Notes under the pieces: model-generated | The model's input: only the letters and a program-made list of their open reading frames with translations | The model's database searches: none | Told to the model about the DNA's origin: nothing | Shown here: piece after piece, positions 55,747-64,000 of the stretch | How positions within the stretch are numbered: position 1 is the stretch's first letter | How the letters are laid out: the number at the start of each line of letters is the position of its first letter | NCBI GenBank assembly: GCA_037176885.1 | Contig: JAWWNJ010000088.1 | Location: 620,001-684,000 of the forward strand | Direction: 5' to 3' | Length of the DNA: 64,000 nt | Source: Favolaschia claudopus | Lineage: Eukaryota; Basidiomycota; Agaricomycetes; Agaricales; Mycenaceae | Program-made: the position numbers and the translations under genes

Positions 55747-56617
55747 TTAATGGATATTCATATAGACCTGACCTTCCAATTCCCCGGACCTTTCTTTCTC
55801 TGCTAGCCGGCGTCTGAGATCGGTTCCATCGTCTATGATATTCTTCACAAGTTCTTTCCACCCAGGACAGGGCTCGAGGTTCAACGCGTCGCGGCTTACA
55901 ATGACAGCATTGCAGCGTATAGTTGCTAGTCCTCCTTCGGCCGTCTTTACGCAAATGAAGAGTCCTGCCGCTCCCAAATGACCCTTTCCCTTGGCTCGTT
56001 CATCCGCTTCTTGTAGTTGCGGTAAAAAGAAGTTCACTTTCAATGACCGGACAGCATCCCCTCGCTCGTATATCTCGACATTCTCGAACGTAAATAGCTT
56101 TCGGGCGTTGGAAGGAGGCGGATCTCGTTTGCGAATCGAGAGGACGGCGAGTTTGGTTGCCATGTTGGTCGGCTGGGACATGACTTCCAAGCCTAGAAGC
56201 AGAAAAAGGATTGAAAATATGACCTCAATACCTGTGAGCGAAAATAGAGGAGATAGGCACCATAGCTGCAGATCCATGTGAACAAGATCGGAGTCATGGC
56301 TGACTGCCACCTATCCGAATCAGCCACGAGCGTCCCGTAACGCGTGGCTGCTTCAGCCAAGGATTCCGCCTGAAGCTTGCACTGGGGCTTGTGGCGTGCC
56401 CAGTCTCCACGCTGGCATTCACGACTCTGCGGAACAAATTGCCGCAGTCAGCATCACAAAACGAACAAACGCAAAGACATACACAATAATGAACCATCTT
56501 GCAAGCTTGGCAAAGCTTCATCGACGCGCCTTTCAATTTTGAGTTAGGGCACTCGCGGAATGCGCATGAGTGGTTCGTGATCTGGTGAACGATACTCTCG
56601 GGTGGGTAGGAAGGCAT
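55747..56617 (-). CDS. MYND-type zinc-finger protein
   Basis: Starts at 56615-56617 (MPSYPPESIVHQ). The first exons hold the MYND finger: SCAFRECPNSKLKG, MKLCQACKMVHYC, a short intron, then SRECQRGDWARHKPQC, giving the Cys/His series C-x4-C...C-x2-C...C-x3-C...H-x3-C expected for two zinc sites. A middle part (LAEAATRYGTLVADSDRWQ) leads through one more intron into a C-terminal domain of about 140 residues (LFTFENVEIYERGDAVRSLK, CPGWKELVKNIID) of unknown function. The last codon precedes TAA at 55747-55749. MYND fingers mediate protein-protein contacts; the partner here is unknown. This architecture (N-terminal MYND plus an unnamed domain) recurs in agarics (recollection). Confidence 0.82.
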
Positions 56618-56771
56618 GATTCCAGATGGTGAGCCGCAGCGGTTGGCTAGCGATGCTGACTCGCCTCAGCCTCAGCGCAAGTGGCGATAGAGTGGGGGGA
56701 AAGGACAAGGACCGTGAGACGTAGGGAATGTATTCATATACTAACCGGCCCGCCTTGGACGGCCGTAAGGA
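56618..56771. other. Short spacer between two minus-strand genes
   Basis: A 154-bp gap from the 3' end of the O-methyltransferase to the start of the MYND gene. It must hold the MYND promoter; no TATA box is evident. Confidence 0.5.
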
Positions 56772-57674
56772 CTATTTTCGAATGGCATACAAGAATCCAT
56801 CGAATCCCTTCTCACCGACGGTATGAATCGTCGTAGCCTCCACCTCAGCATCGTCCTTGATATACCGCAGAAGCCCACGCACGCCTTCAACCTTCGCGTC
56901 ATGGTCATCCGGATCCGCAGGACGTCCATTCCTGCCTACATTGTCGACAATCTGCAGTTCACGTCGTCAGCGTTGGCATTGTGAATGTCAAACGAAGAGA
57001 CTGAATATGCATGAAGAACGCACAATGACCCCGCCTTTCCTTACCAACCGCTTCGCCTCGATGAAATAGTTCGTGTTATTCTGCTTATCAGCGTCGATGA
57101 AGACGAGGTCGAATGGCTTCGCGGAGGGAAGATCTTTCATCGACTGATGTGCTGGGCCAACGATTACTTTGATCTTAGATGAGAGGTGAGCGGCTTTGAC
57201 GTTTTCCTCGAGAGCCTAGACGAAACATTTTTCACTCTCAGAAGTAATAATTGAATTAATTAAGGAATATTCACCTCAGCATGTGAAGGCTCAAGCTCAA
57301 GCGCAACGACCTCGCCATCGTCAGGCAATGCGCGAGCCATCCATATTGCTGAGTATCTACCACAACCAACATCAGCTGACGGGTCTGATTGTCGAACACA
57401 AACGCCGAATTCAAATTTGAAACAACATACACACTCACCCAGCCAAACTCCCCACTTCCAACACCCGCTTCGCCCCAGTCGATAACAGAATAAGCTGTAG
57501 AAACTTCCCTTGTGCAGGACTAACAGCCATATCATATTCTATACCTTTGTCCTTCGTATTTTTCTGGACGAAGTCGAGGATCGGGTCGGGTTTGATGAGG
57601 AAGGAGTTGTGGTAGGCGTCTGAACGGGTGAAGAGGGATTGGAGTTCGTCGGGGATGGGCGTCTTAGTGGTCAT
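56772..57674 (-). CDS. SAM-dependent O-methyltransferase, CCoAOMT/Methyltransf_3 type
   Basis: Small, cation-dependent-type O-methyltransferase (family knowledge). The start at 57672-57674 (MTTKTPIPDELQSLFTR) is chosen over an upstream in-frame ATG because family members begin here. The SAM motif is KRVLEVGSLAGYSAIWMARA, split by an intron after GSLAG. VALELEPSHAE supplies the acidic ribose-binding residue. KIKVIVGPAHQSMK and FDLVFIDADKQNNTNYF contain the metal-binding Asp region, and VIIVDNVGRNG follows the next intron. The C-terminus is GFDGFLYAIRK with TAG at 56772-56774. A TATA-like box (TATAAATA, 57725-57732) lies about 51 nt upstream. A damaged partial copy of this gene lies at 51668-51952. 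Substrate unknown. Confidence 0.88.
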
Positions 57675-58163
57675 GGTTAGCGATGAGTCGATCAGACTGA
57701 GCTTAGGGTGAAGACTGGCGTTCATATTTATATGCTTTAAATTTCGGATAAGGATCTGCGATAAATGAGTCAAAAAGCTGCTTCGAGTTTTCGCTTATTT
57801 GTACGCGGATTTGGCCAATGACTCGATGCGGCCCACATAACTTGACCATCAGTATGGACAGCAATCCAGCAGCCTGAGAAGGCGTCGAGTTGTCGATCCA
57901 TCACGTTCACGCCGGTCATCGTGCTTTATTTTGCAGGTCATAGAGAAGCTTCAAAGCGAGGGAGCAAAGATATATGATGGTCCCGATCCCAGAAGATACG
58001 GAAGGGCGTGTTGAGGCTGAAAGAGGTGGGAGCAAGGTGGGAGTCGAGGAGCAACAGCAGGGGGTTGCCTATTCAATAAAGATAAACAAGCACAGCATTC
58101 TTTTTTGATCCGTCGTCGAAACTCTCACCAACTCACCACCATCTTCAGCTCAACGGCTTGACT
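57675..58163. other. Divergent promoter region
   Basis: Shared upstream region of the O-methyltransferase (-) and an F-box gene (+), with a TATA-like box for the former at 57725-57732. Confidence 0.5.
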
Positions 58164-59846
58164 ATGCACCGCTGCTGGAATATCGCTGAGATACGCGGAA
58201 TTATATTCGACAATATTCCTCCAGATACTCCCTGGGGATCACATGCGCTCAGTCAGCTTGCGGCTACCTGCCAGCATTTTTCAGAGCCGGCCTTGGACGC
58301 GCTCTGGCGAAAACAGACCAGCTTCGCGCCTCTTCTAGGGTGTTTTGGAGATCGTTGCTCTTCCATTGAGGAGCATCCCCCTTTCAATCTTTTTGTACGT
58401 CTCTATCTTCCCTGAAAAAAAACCAACAACAAAAACAAAAAACTGAAATTTTACAATGCATTACAGGAGGTGACGGGAATTATCCTTCCAAAGGACTGGG
58501 ACCGCGTTCTGTTCTATACGAGCCGCATAAAATTCCTTGATATCCCGCGGGCTGGCAATGGTCTCGCTTGGGAAGCCTTCGAACTGCTATCGTCTGTCCC
58601 CTTCAAATTTCTGATGCCGAATCTCCAACACCTATCGTGGAATCCCGGCGAAGTAGCTTGGTTCCCATTCATCCGTCTTTTCCTCGGTCCACGCATCACC
58701 TCCGTCGAAATCACCCTCGATCAGAAGCCCTCCCGTCTGGCTCTGCTCCCCTTCATCGCACACAAGTATCGAAACCGGCTTGTGAACTTCGTTATCAAAT
58801 TAGAGCACTGGCACAGGCAAGAGGATGGCCTTGACGGGGAGCCCGTCCTAGGCGCCTTGAACGCCGTCATAGACTCGCTGCTAGCAATTCAGACTCTCCA
58901 TCTGCAATTTTTCGATGGCTATTCAATGCCAGCCCTCGCCCGTCTTCCGAATCTCGAATCGCTGACCATCGCGGAGGTCAAGCATTCACTGCGGTGGATT
59001 GACCCGTCTCATGGCGGCTTCCGTGCTCTCCAAGCACTGCAGCTGCATCACGTTGCGCGTCTCTCGGACGTGCGCTTTTTCCTGGACCTCCTCAATCCAG
59101 ATGCTAAACTGACGGCATTGGGGATAACCGCATCCACGTATAACAAGGAATCCCTTCTGGAGATTCTCTCATCCCTGGAAGCTCACTGCTCTCGCACATC
59201 ACTATCGAGCATCAGTGTTTGCGTCTCAGATATGCTCTTACATGGCGCGACGCCTGCCATGACTGGCCCGTTTCTACCCGAGACGTTCAGCCCACTACTC
59301 ACCTTTCCCAACCTCACCTTCATCTGCTTAGAATCTCCCTCAGGATTCAATATCGACGATTATTTTGTCCACCGTATGGCTAAATCCTGGCCCCAAATCG
59401 TCCATCTCACATTGCGCCGGACAAAAAACAGCACACTTGACCCTCCTAACTCAACCTGCACGAATCCCTCCATCCTCTCCCTCCAATCGCTCGCAAAAAA
59501 CTGCCCTCGCCTCGAGTACCTCAGCCTCGAATTCAACGCCTCCGTCCTCACCGATGTCCCCCCGGCTCCGTCCTTCTCCGCTGCGCTACCACCACGAACA
59601 CGCCCAATGCAGACGTCCCTGAAGACCCTCAACGTCGGCGACTCTCCCATCTTATCCTCCCTCGCAACAGCGCGTTTTCTGTGCTCCATGTTTGCTTCCC
59701 TCACAACCGTCACCATCACCATCTTTGAAAGCTTGATGACGGAGCATCAACGCGAATGGGAGAGGGTCAGTGACTTGATCCCGACGATCCGTGCCATTCG
59801 TGCAGAGGAGGAGTCGTACTGGATGTCAAGGGCTGGTGAGTGGTGA
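58164..59846 (+). CDS. F-box/LRR-like protein
   Basis: Two exons (58164-58394 and 58467-59846, 72-nt intron) give 536 residues. The N-terminus (MHRCWNIAEIRGIIFDNI, LSQLAATCQHFSEPALDALW) is the F-box-like start typical of agaric proteins of this kind. The long second exon is rich in leucine repeats: LMPNLQHLSWNPGEV, LARLPNLESLTIAEV, LQALQLHHVARL, CPRLEYLSLEFNASV and LTTVTITIFE. The C-terminus (RVSDLIPTIRAIRAEEESYW) is helical. The frame is clean and appears intact. Probable substrate-binding subunit of an SCF ubiquitin ligase (inference). It differs in sequence class from the neighbouring minus-strand pair. Confidence 0.85.
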
Positions 59847-59988
59847 ACCGTAGATATTGTTTAGACCGTTGATATTCCTGACGATAGGTGAAGAGCGGTG
59901 AAAGACGTGGTCCAAGGATAATTCTTGCTGGCAGTAGCTTTCTAAACAAACGAATCGAGATTCATAGTTAGAGTTTATTCACTTGATC

Positions 59989-61274
59989 CTAAACAACAGT
60001 GTTCAGGTCCGTATGCAAATTTTCAGAAAGAGAAACGTACTTTCCACCACCGCTCTCCCCGCTCATAGGACCAATGGAAAAAGCGAATCTGGAATCTCTA
60101 TAAATTCCCATGGGATTTAGTTCACGAAGAAACATCACCGTGGGTGACATGCGAGGAAGGATTGTTGGAAAATAGATCCATAATGTTTCCACATCAGGAA
60201 TAGTCTGACTCGGATGGAATTCCAACTCGATAACGGGAAGAGGGTGCGGCAGGGAAGATAACGCGAGATCGAGCTCAGCCCATTTGATCGCTCCAGGATC
60301 CACGTAGATGACGATCGTTTGAATTTGGTGCCCAGCTTTGATTGTGGCGAGCAGGCGGCACAGGGGAAGCTCACCAATGTCGTAGTCTGTCGATGCCCGA
60401 AGGACGGTAAGCTTGGGAAGCAATGAGAGGTCGGATATTTCCTCTTCGTGCTGTTGGCAAAGAATATCAGCGAACAAAATCAGGCGTATTGATGAAAGCT
60501 TACCTGACCAGGCGTGAACGCCAAAACCTCGATGCTTCCTTGAGGCAATGCATTCCACGGAAAGGAGCCTTTGCCACTGACGCTGATGGCTCTCAGCTTC
60601 GACAGATCAAAAGGATAGAACATGGGCAAAGTGAATTCGTCCGATTGGGGACGATCCCACTGAAGCACCAGCCGAATCGATGTAAGATATATCGGATCTG
60701 CCAATGCTCTAGCAGACGGCGGTTCAAAACCCTTCAGAGACCAGTCTGCGCAGAATAAATCAAAATGCTCTATCCCCCGCGAGGAATTATCCAAGATCGA
60801 CATCGACGCAGGAAACCCGAATGTATATGGATTGTCCGTTTGGCTCAAATCCAAAGCGAAGGAACGGAGTGTTTTCGCGTTTGAAAGATCCCAAATCCCC
60901 TCCCACAGTGCATCTTCCGACCCTCGCAGCTTGATCGACAGAGATTCCAAATTGGTGAAATTCAGACGACATATCTCGGCGAACACCCCCGGTGTCAGAT
61001 AAGTCATCCATTTGAAGTTGAGTTCTCGAACGAGGGGGAGGAGGTGCGGGCTATCGAGAAGGGAGTCGTGGAATCTGAGCGCAGTGCTATCCCTGAATGA
61101 GAAGAGTTGATTTGTCATGAATGGAACGCGGAAGAGCCGCGCTTGAGCGGGGTAGACCCATAGGCGGGCGACTAGGGCGCAGGAACAGAGATCTCCGTTT
61201 GCAGGGTCGAGGAAATCAAGGCAGTGATCGAGGAGTTCGAAGATGTACAGAGGGTGCTGGGGGTGGTGGTCCAT
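59989..61274 (-). CDS. F-box/LRR-like protein
   Basis: Two exons (61274-60504 and 60450-59989, 53-nt intron) give 410 residues. The start is taken at 61272-61274 because MDHHPQHPLYIFELLDHCLD matches the start of its paralogue at 62900. The F-box-like segment is LLDHCLDFLDPANGDLCSC, then VARLWVYPAQARLFRVPF. Leucine-rich strands follow (LNFTNLESLSIKLRG, YLTSIRLVLQWDRP, YPFDLSKLRAISVSGKGS). After the intron come ISDLSLLPKLTVLRASTD and IPDVETLWIYFPTILPRM, and the C-terminus is GGGKYVSLSENLHTDL. It is a tandem paralogue of the next gene. The intron position (after FTPGQ) is shared by the pair. SCF-adaptor function is inferred. Confidence 0.85.
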
Positions 61275-61751
61275 GGTGGTCCAGAAGCAAGATGACTGAA
61301 GTGTTGCCACGTGGCGGAGCACCAACTGATAGCGGCTTTCCCGGCATCCGCTCTTTCGACTTATTAATGTTTGCTTGAAAATTTGAGAGCCACATAGAAT
61401 ATTATACTGCGACGCGAATTGGACGAAAAGAAGAATTCAATGTATTCGGAGGTTCTCAGCGACGTGATTGAACAACATTGTGTTGACATTCTTCGGCAGT
61501 GGTGGCTATGAAAACGAAGAAAATATGGCTCTAGAAACAGATGAACTCAATGTTTGTTCGCGGCACAGAGTTCAGCTCATGAATCATAATAATTTTTGGA
61601 CTTGTTCCTGGATAGCTTCGTTGAACTCGAGAAGTAAAGTCTGCTGCGGGCGAACATACCTTCCACCAACGTTGTTCGATCTGATAAGACGAGCGAAAAA
61701 TTCGAACCTGCTACCAATTTCAACGATTTACTCAGGACAATAGATGGGAAT

Positions 61752-62900
61752 CTACGGTATGCTTACCTTCGGCGTTGTCTGCGATAGAACCTTCGGAAGG
61801 AGACCGCTCAGTGTTTCCATAGGAGGGATGGCTTTATGGAACTCCAATTCAATCGCGGGAGCGGGAGAAGCCAAGGATGTCAACGCAAGGTCCAACTTAT
61901 CCCATCCCGGGGATTGCATCTCGAAACCCTCAAGCCTACCTAGAAACAGGATGATTGTGTGTATTTGATGCCCAGGCTTCATAGTCGCCAACAGTTGGCA
62001 TATGGGCAGGAGATCGATGCTGGGGTCTGTCGATGCACGTAGCATGGAGAGCTTCGGGAGCAAGGAGAGGTCGGTGATTTCCTCTTGATGCTGTTCGAAG
62101 TCAGTGACACTATCGAACACAAGTAGGTATCGGGAGAGGCTCACTTTGCCCGGCGTGAACGACAAAAGTTCGAGCCTTCCCTTCGGCAAAGAATTCCAGG
62201 GAAAGGATCCTTGGCCCATGACAGATATGGCTCTGAGCTTGGATAGATTGAACGGATAGAATGCTGATAGAGTGAATGGGGTCGGAGTGAAGCTATTCCA
62301 CTGAAGTCCCAGCCGAATCGACGTGAGATATATCGGAGCTGTAGGATTGGGATTATAGCCCTCCAAAGACCATCTGGTCACGAACAAATCCAAGTGCTCA
62401 ATCGCCCGCGAGCAATTGCTCAACCCCGCCATGGACGCCGGAAACATGAACGAAGAATGCGGCTCCTGCATGTAATCTAAACAGAAAAAATGAATCGTTT
62501 TTGTGCTCGACAGCTGCCGGAGCCCTTCCCAAAGTCGTTCGTGTGTCGGCTCTACCGAGAAAGATTCCAAATTCGGGAAGTCCAGACGACATATCTTCGT
62601 AAATATATCGGACGAGAGATGGAGCATGAATATGAAGCTGAGCTCTCGCACAAGGGGGAGCAGGTGCGGGCTGTGGAAGAGGGAATCGTGGAATTCGAGT
62701 GCGGTACGGTCGTTGACTGAGATGAGGATGTTGGTGAGGGATGGGGCGCGGAAGAGACGCGATTGCGAGGGGTAGAGCCATGGGCGGGCGACGAGTGCGC
62801 AGGAGGTAAGATCTCCGCTGCCCGGGTCAACAAAGTCGAGGCAACGCTCGATGAGCTCGACGATTTCCAGAGCACGCTGGGGGCTGCGGACCATAGCCAT
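61752..62900 (-). CDS. F-box/LRR-like protein, tandem paralogue with shortened C-terminus
   Basis: Two exons (62900-62145 and 62090-61752) give 364 residues; the 54-nt intron is a multiple of three and open, so it can be mistaken for coding sequence. The protein follows the gene at 59989-61274 step for step: VELIERCLDFVDPGSGDLTSC, VARPWLYPSQSRLFRAPSL, YPFNLSKLRAISVMGQGS, ITDLSLLPKLSMLRASTD and MKPGHQIHTIILFLG. It ends SQTTPKVSIP at a TAG. The paralogue runs about 55 residues further. The same frame below the stop (61584-61750) still reads a matching end, including NNVGGRYVRP, after two in-frame stops. The gene therefore appears truncated by mutation, or uses an intron I cannot place. Confidence 0.75.
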   Translation of the reverse strand: MAMVRSPQRALEIVELIERCLDFVDPGSGDLTSCALVARPWLYPSQSRLFRAPSLTNILISVNDRTALEFHDSLFHSPHLLPLVRELSFIFMLHLSSDIFTKICRLDFPNLESFSVEPTHERLWEGLRQLSSTKTIHFFCLDYMQEPHSSFMFPASMAGLSNCSRAIEHLDLFVTRWSLEGYNPNPTAPIYLTSIRLGLQWNSFTPTPFTLSAFYPFNLSKLRAISVMGQGSFPWNSLPKGRLELLSFTPGKVSLSRYLLVFDSVTDFEQHQEEITDLSLLPKLSMLRASTDPSIDLLPICQLLATMKPGHQIHTIILFLGRLEGFEMQSPGWDKLDLALTSLASPAPAIELEFHKAIPPMETLSGLLPKVLSQTTPKVSIP

Positions 62901-63370
62901 GGTCGTCAGGAGCAAGAGACAGTTGTTGAGATCAACATGTTTAACTCCGGTTAACACGTGCACAGTCGCCTGTCTCGAATTTTCGGCCGCTTTTGTGATC
63001 ATGAAATTTTTAGAAACGGGAGAGTGACGAGGGAGCAGCTCAGACGTTATATTAGAAATGCGTTCGATGAGTATAGGGATTAAGTATAGTAGCCCGAATG
63101 ATTTGCCAACAATACAACCAGTGTACATCGCATCGCCCGAAAATTGCCCGCCCATTTCACCGTTATGAGGTTCTCTCCCTACCCGTCGAATCATAGACAC
63201 CTGTTTTACATACATTGAAATTGAGATGAATCAGCATTTGCGTTCTGGTGATGAATCAGTAAGTATTCGCGTTCGACGCAGAATCTGACGATGAAGGAAG
63301 GACTCACCTTACCAGAGCAGTGGCAATTCAAAGCACACAATAAATAAACCCCGCCTTCGACACCTCCCCC
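62901..63370. other. Intergenic spacer
   Basis: Promoter side of the F-box gene and 3' flank of the next. No feature was recognised. Confidence 0.5.
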
Positions 63371-64000
63371 TTACTCCGGCTCAAGAAGCTCCAACCCAGC
63401 ATCATCCAGCGCCGCGAACCGCTTCTCAATCACCTTGTCATGCTCCACACTCGGTTTCCGAAAACACCTCAACGCCCGCCCAGCCGTCGGCACACCCCAC
63501 CACCTCGACTCCAGCATCGTACACAACAGCTCCCAGAACTTCCGGCCCGGGTACGCTGATTCACGAGGCAGCGAACTAAACTCGAGCTCCCGCAGCTTCA
63601 TACAAATATTGTTGTTGTTCGGCGCGGCGTTGCGATTTGCGATGGTAGTAATAGTAAACGCCGTTATCAACCCCTCAAGCAGAGGGGTGTATTCCCAGTA
63701 GGAGCCGTAGTGGTCGGCGACCTGGAGGTGCGTGAGGTGGGGTGTTTGCTGGAGGACGGCGATGACGGCGGCGGGGCCGGCGGAGATGGAGGTGAGGCGG
63801 AGGGATTGGAGGTGGCAGCGGGAGTAGTGTATGAAGGAAGCGATGTGTGAGACGTGGTAGGTTAGTTCGAGGCTGTTGAGGTCCGGCGCGGAGAGGTATT
63901 GCCCGACCCACGTGTCGCATAGGGAGAGCCGGCGAAGTGAGGGAAGGATGGTGAGATCTTGGCGATCTGTGGGCCCTTCGAGGCGGTGGTACGTCAGATC
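63371..64000 (-). CDS. F-box/LRR-like protein, 3' part; continues beyond the right edge
   Basis: The minus-strand frame is open from the right edge to TAA at about 63371-63373 (210 codons). It is made of leucine-rich units: LTILPSLRRLSLCDTWVG, LNSLELTYHVSHIAS, CHLQSLRLTSISAGPAAV and TPHLTHLQVADHYG. The last part (KFWELLCTMLESRWW, GRALRCFRKPSVEHDKVIEK) is a typical C-terminus of agaric F-box proteins. The F-box itself would lie outside the window. No intron is needed in the visible part. Sixth member of this class within 16 kb. Confidence 0.8.
   Translation of the reverse strand, partial: DLTYHRLEGPTDRQDLTILPSLRRLSLCDTWVGQYLSAPDLNSLELTYHVSHIASFIHYSRCHLQSLRLTSISAGPAAVIAVLQQTPHLTHLQVADHYGSYWEYTPLLEGLITAFTITTIANRNAAPNNNNICMKLRELEFSSLPRESAYPGRKFWELLCTMLESRWWGVPTAGRALRCFRKPSVEHDKVIEKRFAALDDAGLELLEPE

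Noticed and set aside
1..64000. CRISPR arrays, bacterial operons, rRNA genes
   Set aside because: No regularly spaced direct repeats, ribosome-binding sites or rRNA motifs; the DNA is eukaryotic with introns throughout.

Overview
The window is fungal nuclear DNA, most likely from a mushroom-forming basidiomycete (Agaricomycetes, probably Agaricales; this assignment is inference). Nearly every gene is cut by several short GT-AG introns of about 50-60 nt. The gene families are typical of agarics: F-box/LRR-like proteins, a DUF6593 protein, a STAND (NLR-like) NTPase with TPR tail, fungal carboxylesterases, PalI/Rim9, COMT-type O-methyltransferases and pogo-like transposons. No rRNA, CRISPR array or convincing tRNA was seen.

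Layout, left to right. A type-B carboxylesterase runs off the left edge (1-1767). An AT-rich NLR-like gene follows on the minus strand (2194-5801), then a gene-poor stretch holding a solo LTR (7382-7801). Next come a small single-pass membrane protein (8412-9034), a SUR7/PalI protein (10571-11506), a DUF6593 protein with a C-terminal membrane segment (12469-13168), a second carboxylesterase (13934-16102) and a triplicated Cys-rich secreted protein (16638-17813). After 3 kb without genes there is a decayed GMC oxidoreductase (20831-23019), a conserved F-box-like gene (23569-24824), an alpha/beta-hydrolase-fold protein lacking its nucleophile serine (25082-26474) and an O-methyltransferase (27582-29651).

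From 30428 to 37050 lies a three-level nest of mobile elements. A small non-autonomous hAT element (8-bp target duplication CCCAATAT) was split by a pogo-like transposon (TA duplication, 323-bp inverted repeats). The transposase gene of that transposon was in turn split by a 1.58-kb LTR element (5-bp duplication ATGCC, identical 183-bp LTRs) whose only gene encodes a KH-domain protein. The pogo element also carries a second, antisense, intron-containing coiled-coil gene. This nest is the most unusual thing in the window.

To its right are a hypothetical protein (37708-38464), a small secreted protein (38734-39242), a GH43-like glycosidase (39818-41262), a second O-methyltransferase of the same family (41812-43692), a mitochondrial-carrier-like protein (44373-45657) and a short-chain dehydrogenase (46936-48008). 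The last 16 kb hold six F-box/LRR-like genes, at least two with damage, interleaved with a POT/PTR2 peptide transporter (52905-55424), a MYND zinc-finger protein (55747-56617) and a CCoAOMT-type O-methyltransferase (56772-57674). A relic of that last gene, still carrying its intron, sits about 5 kb away at 51668-51952.

No core polyketide, peptide or terpene synthase is present, so the scattered O-methyltransferases, SDR and GMC gene cannot be called a biosynthetic cluster. The region reads as accessory, fast-evolving DNA: repeated recognition-type genes (NLR, F-box), secreted enzymes, gene relics and recent transposition. Exon boundaries were read by eye from splice signals and reading frame, so gene ends are more certain than internal junctions.
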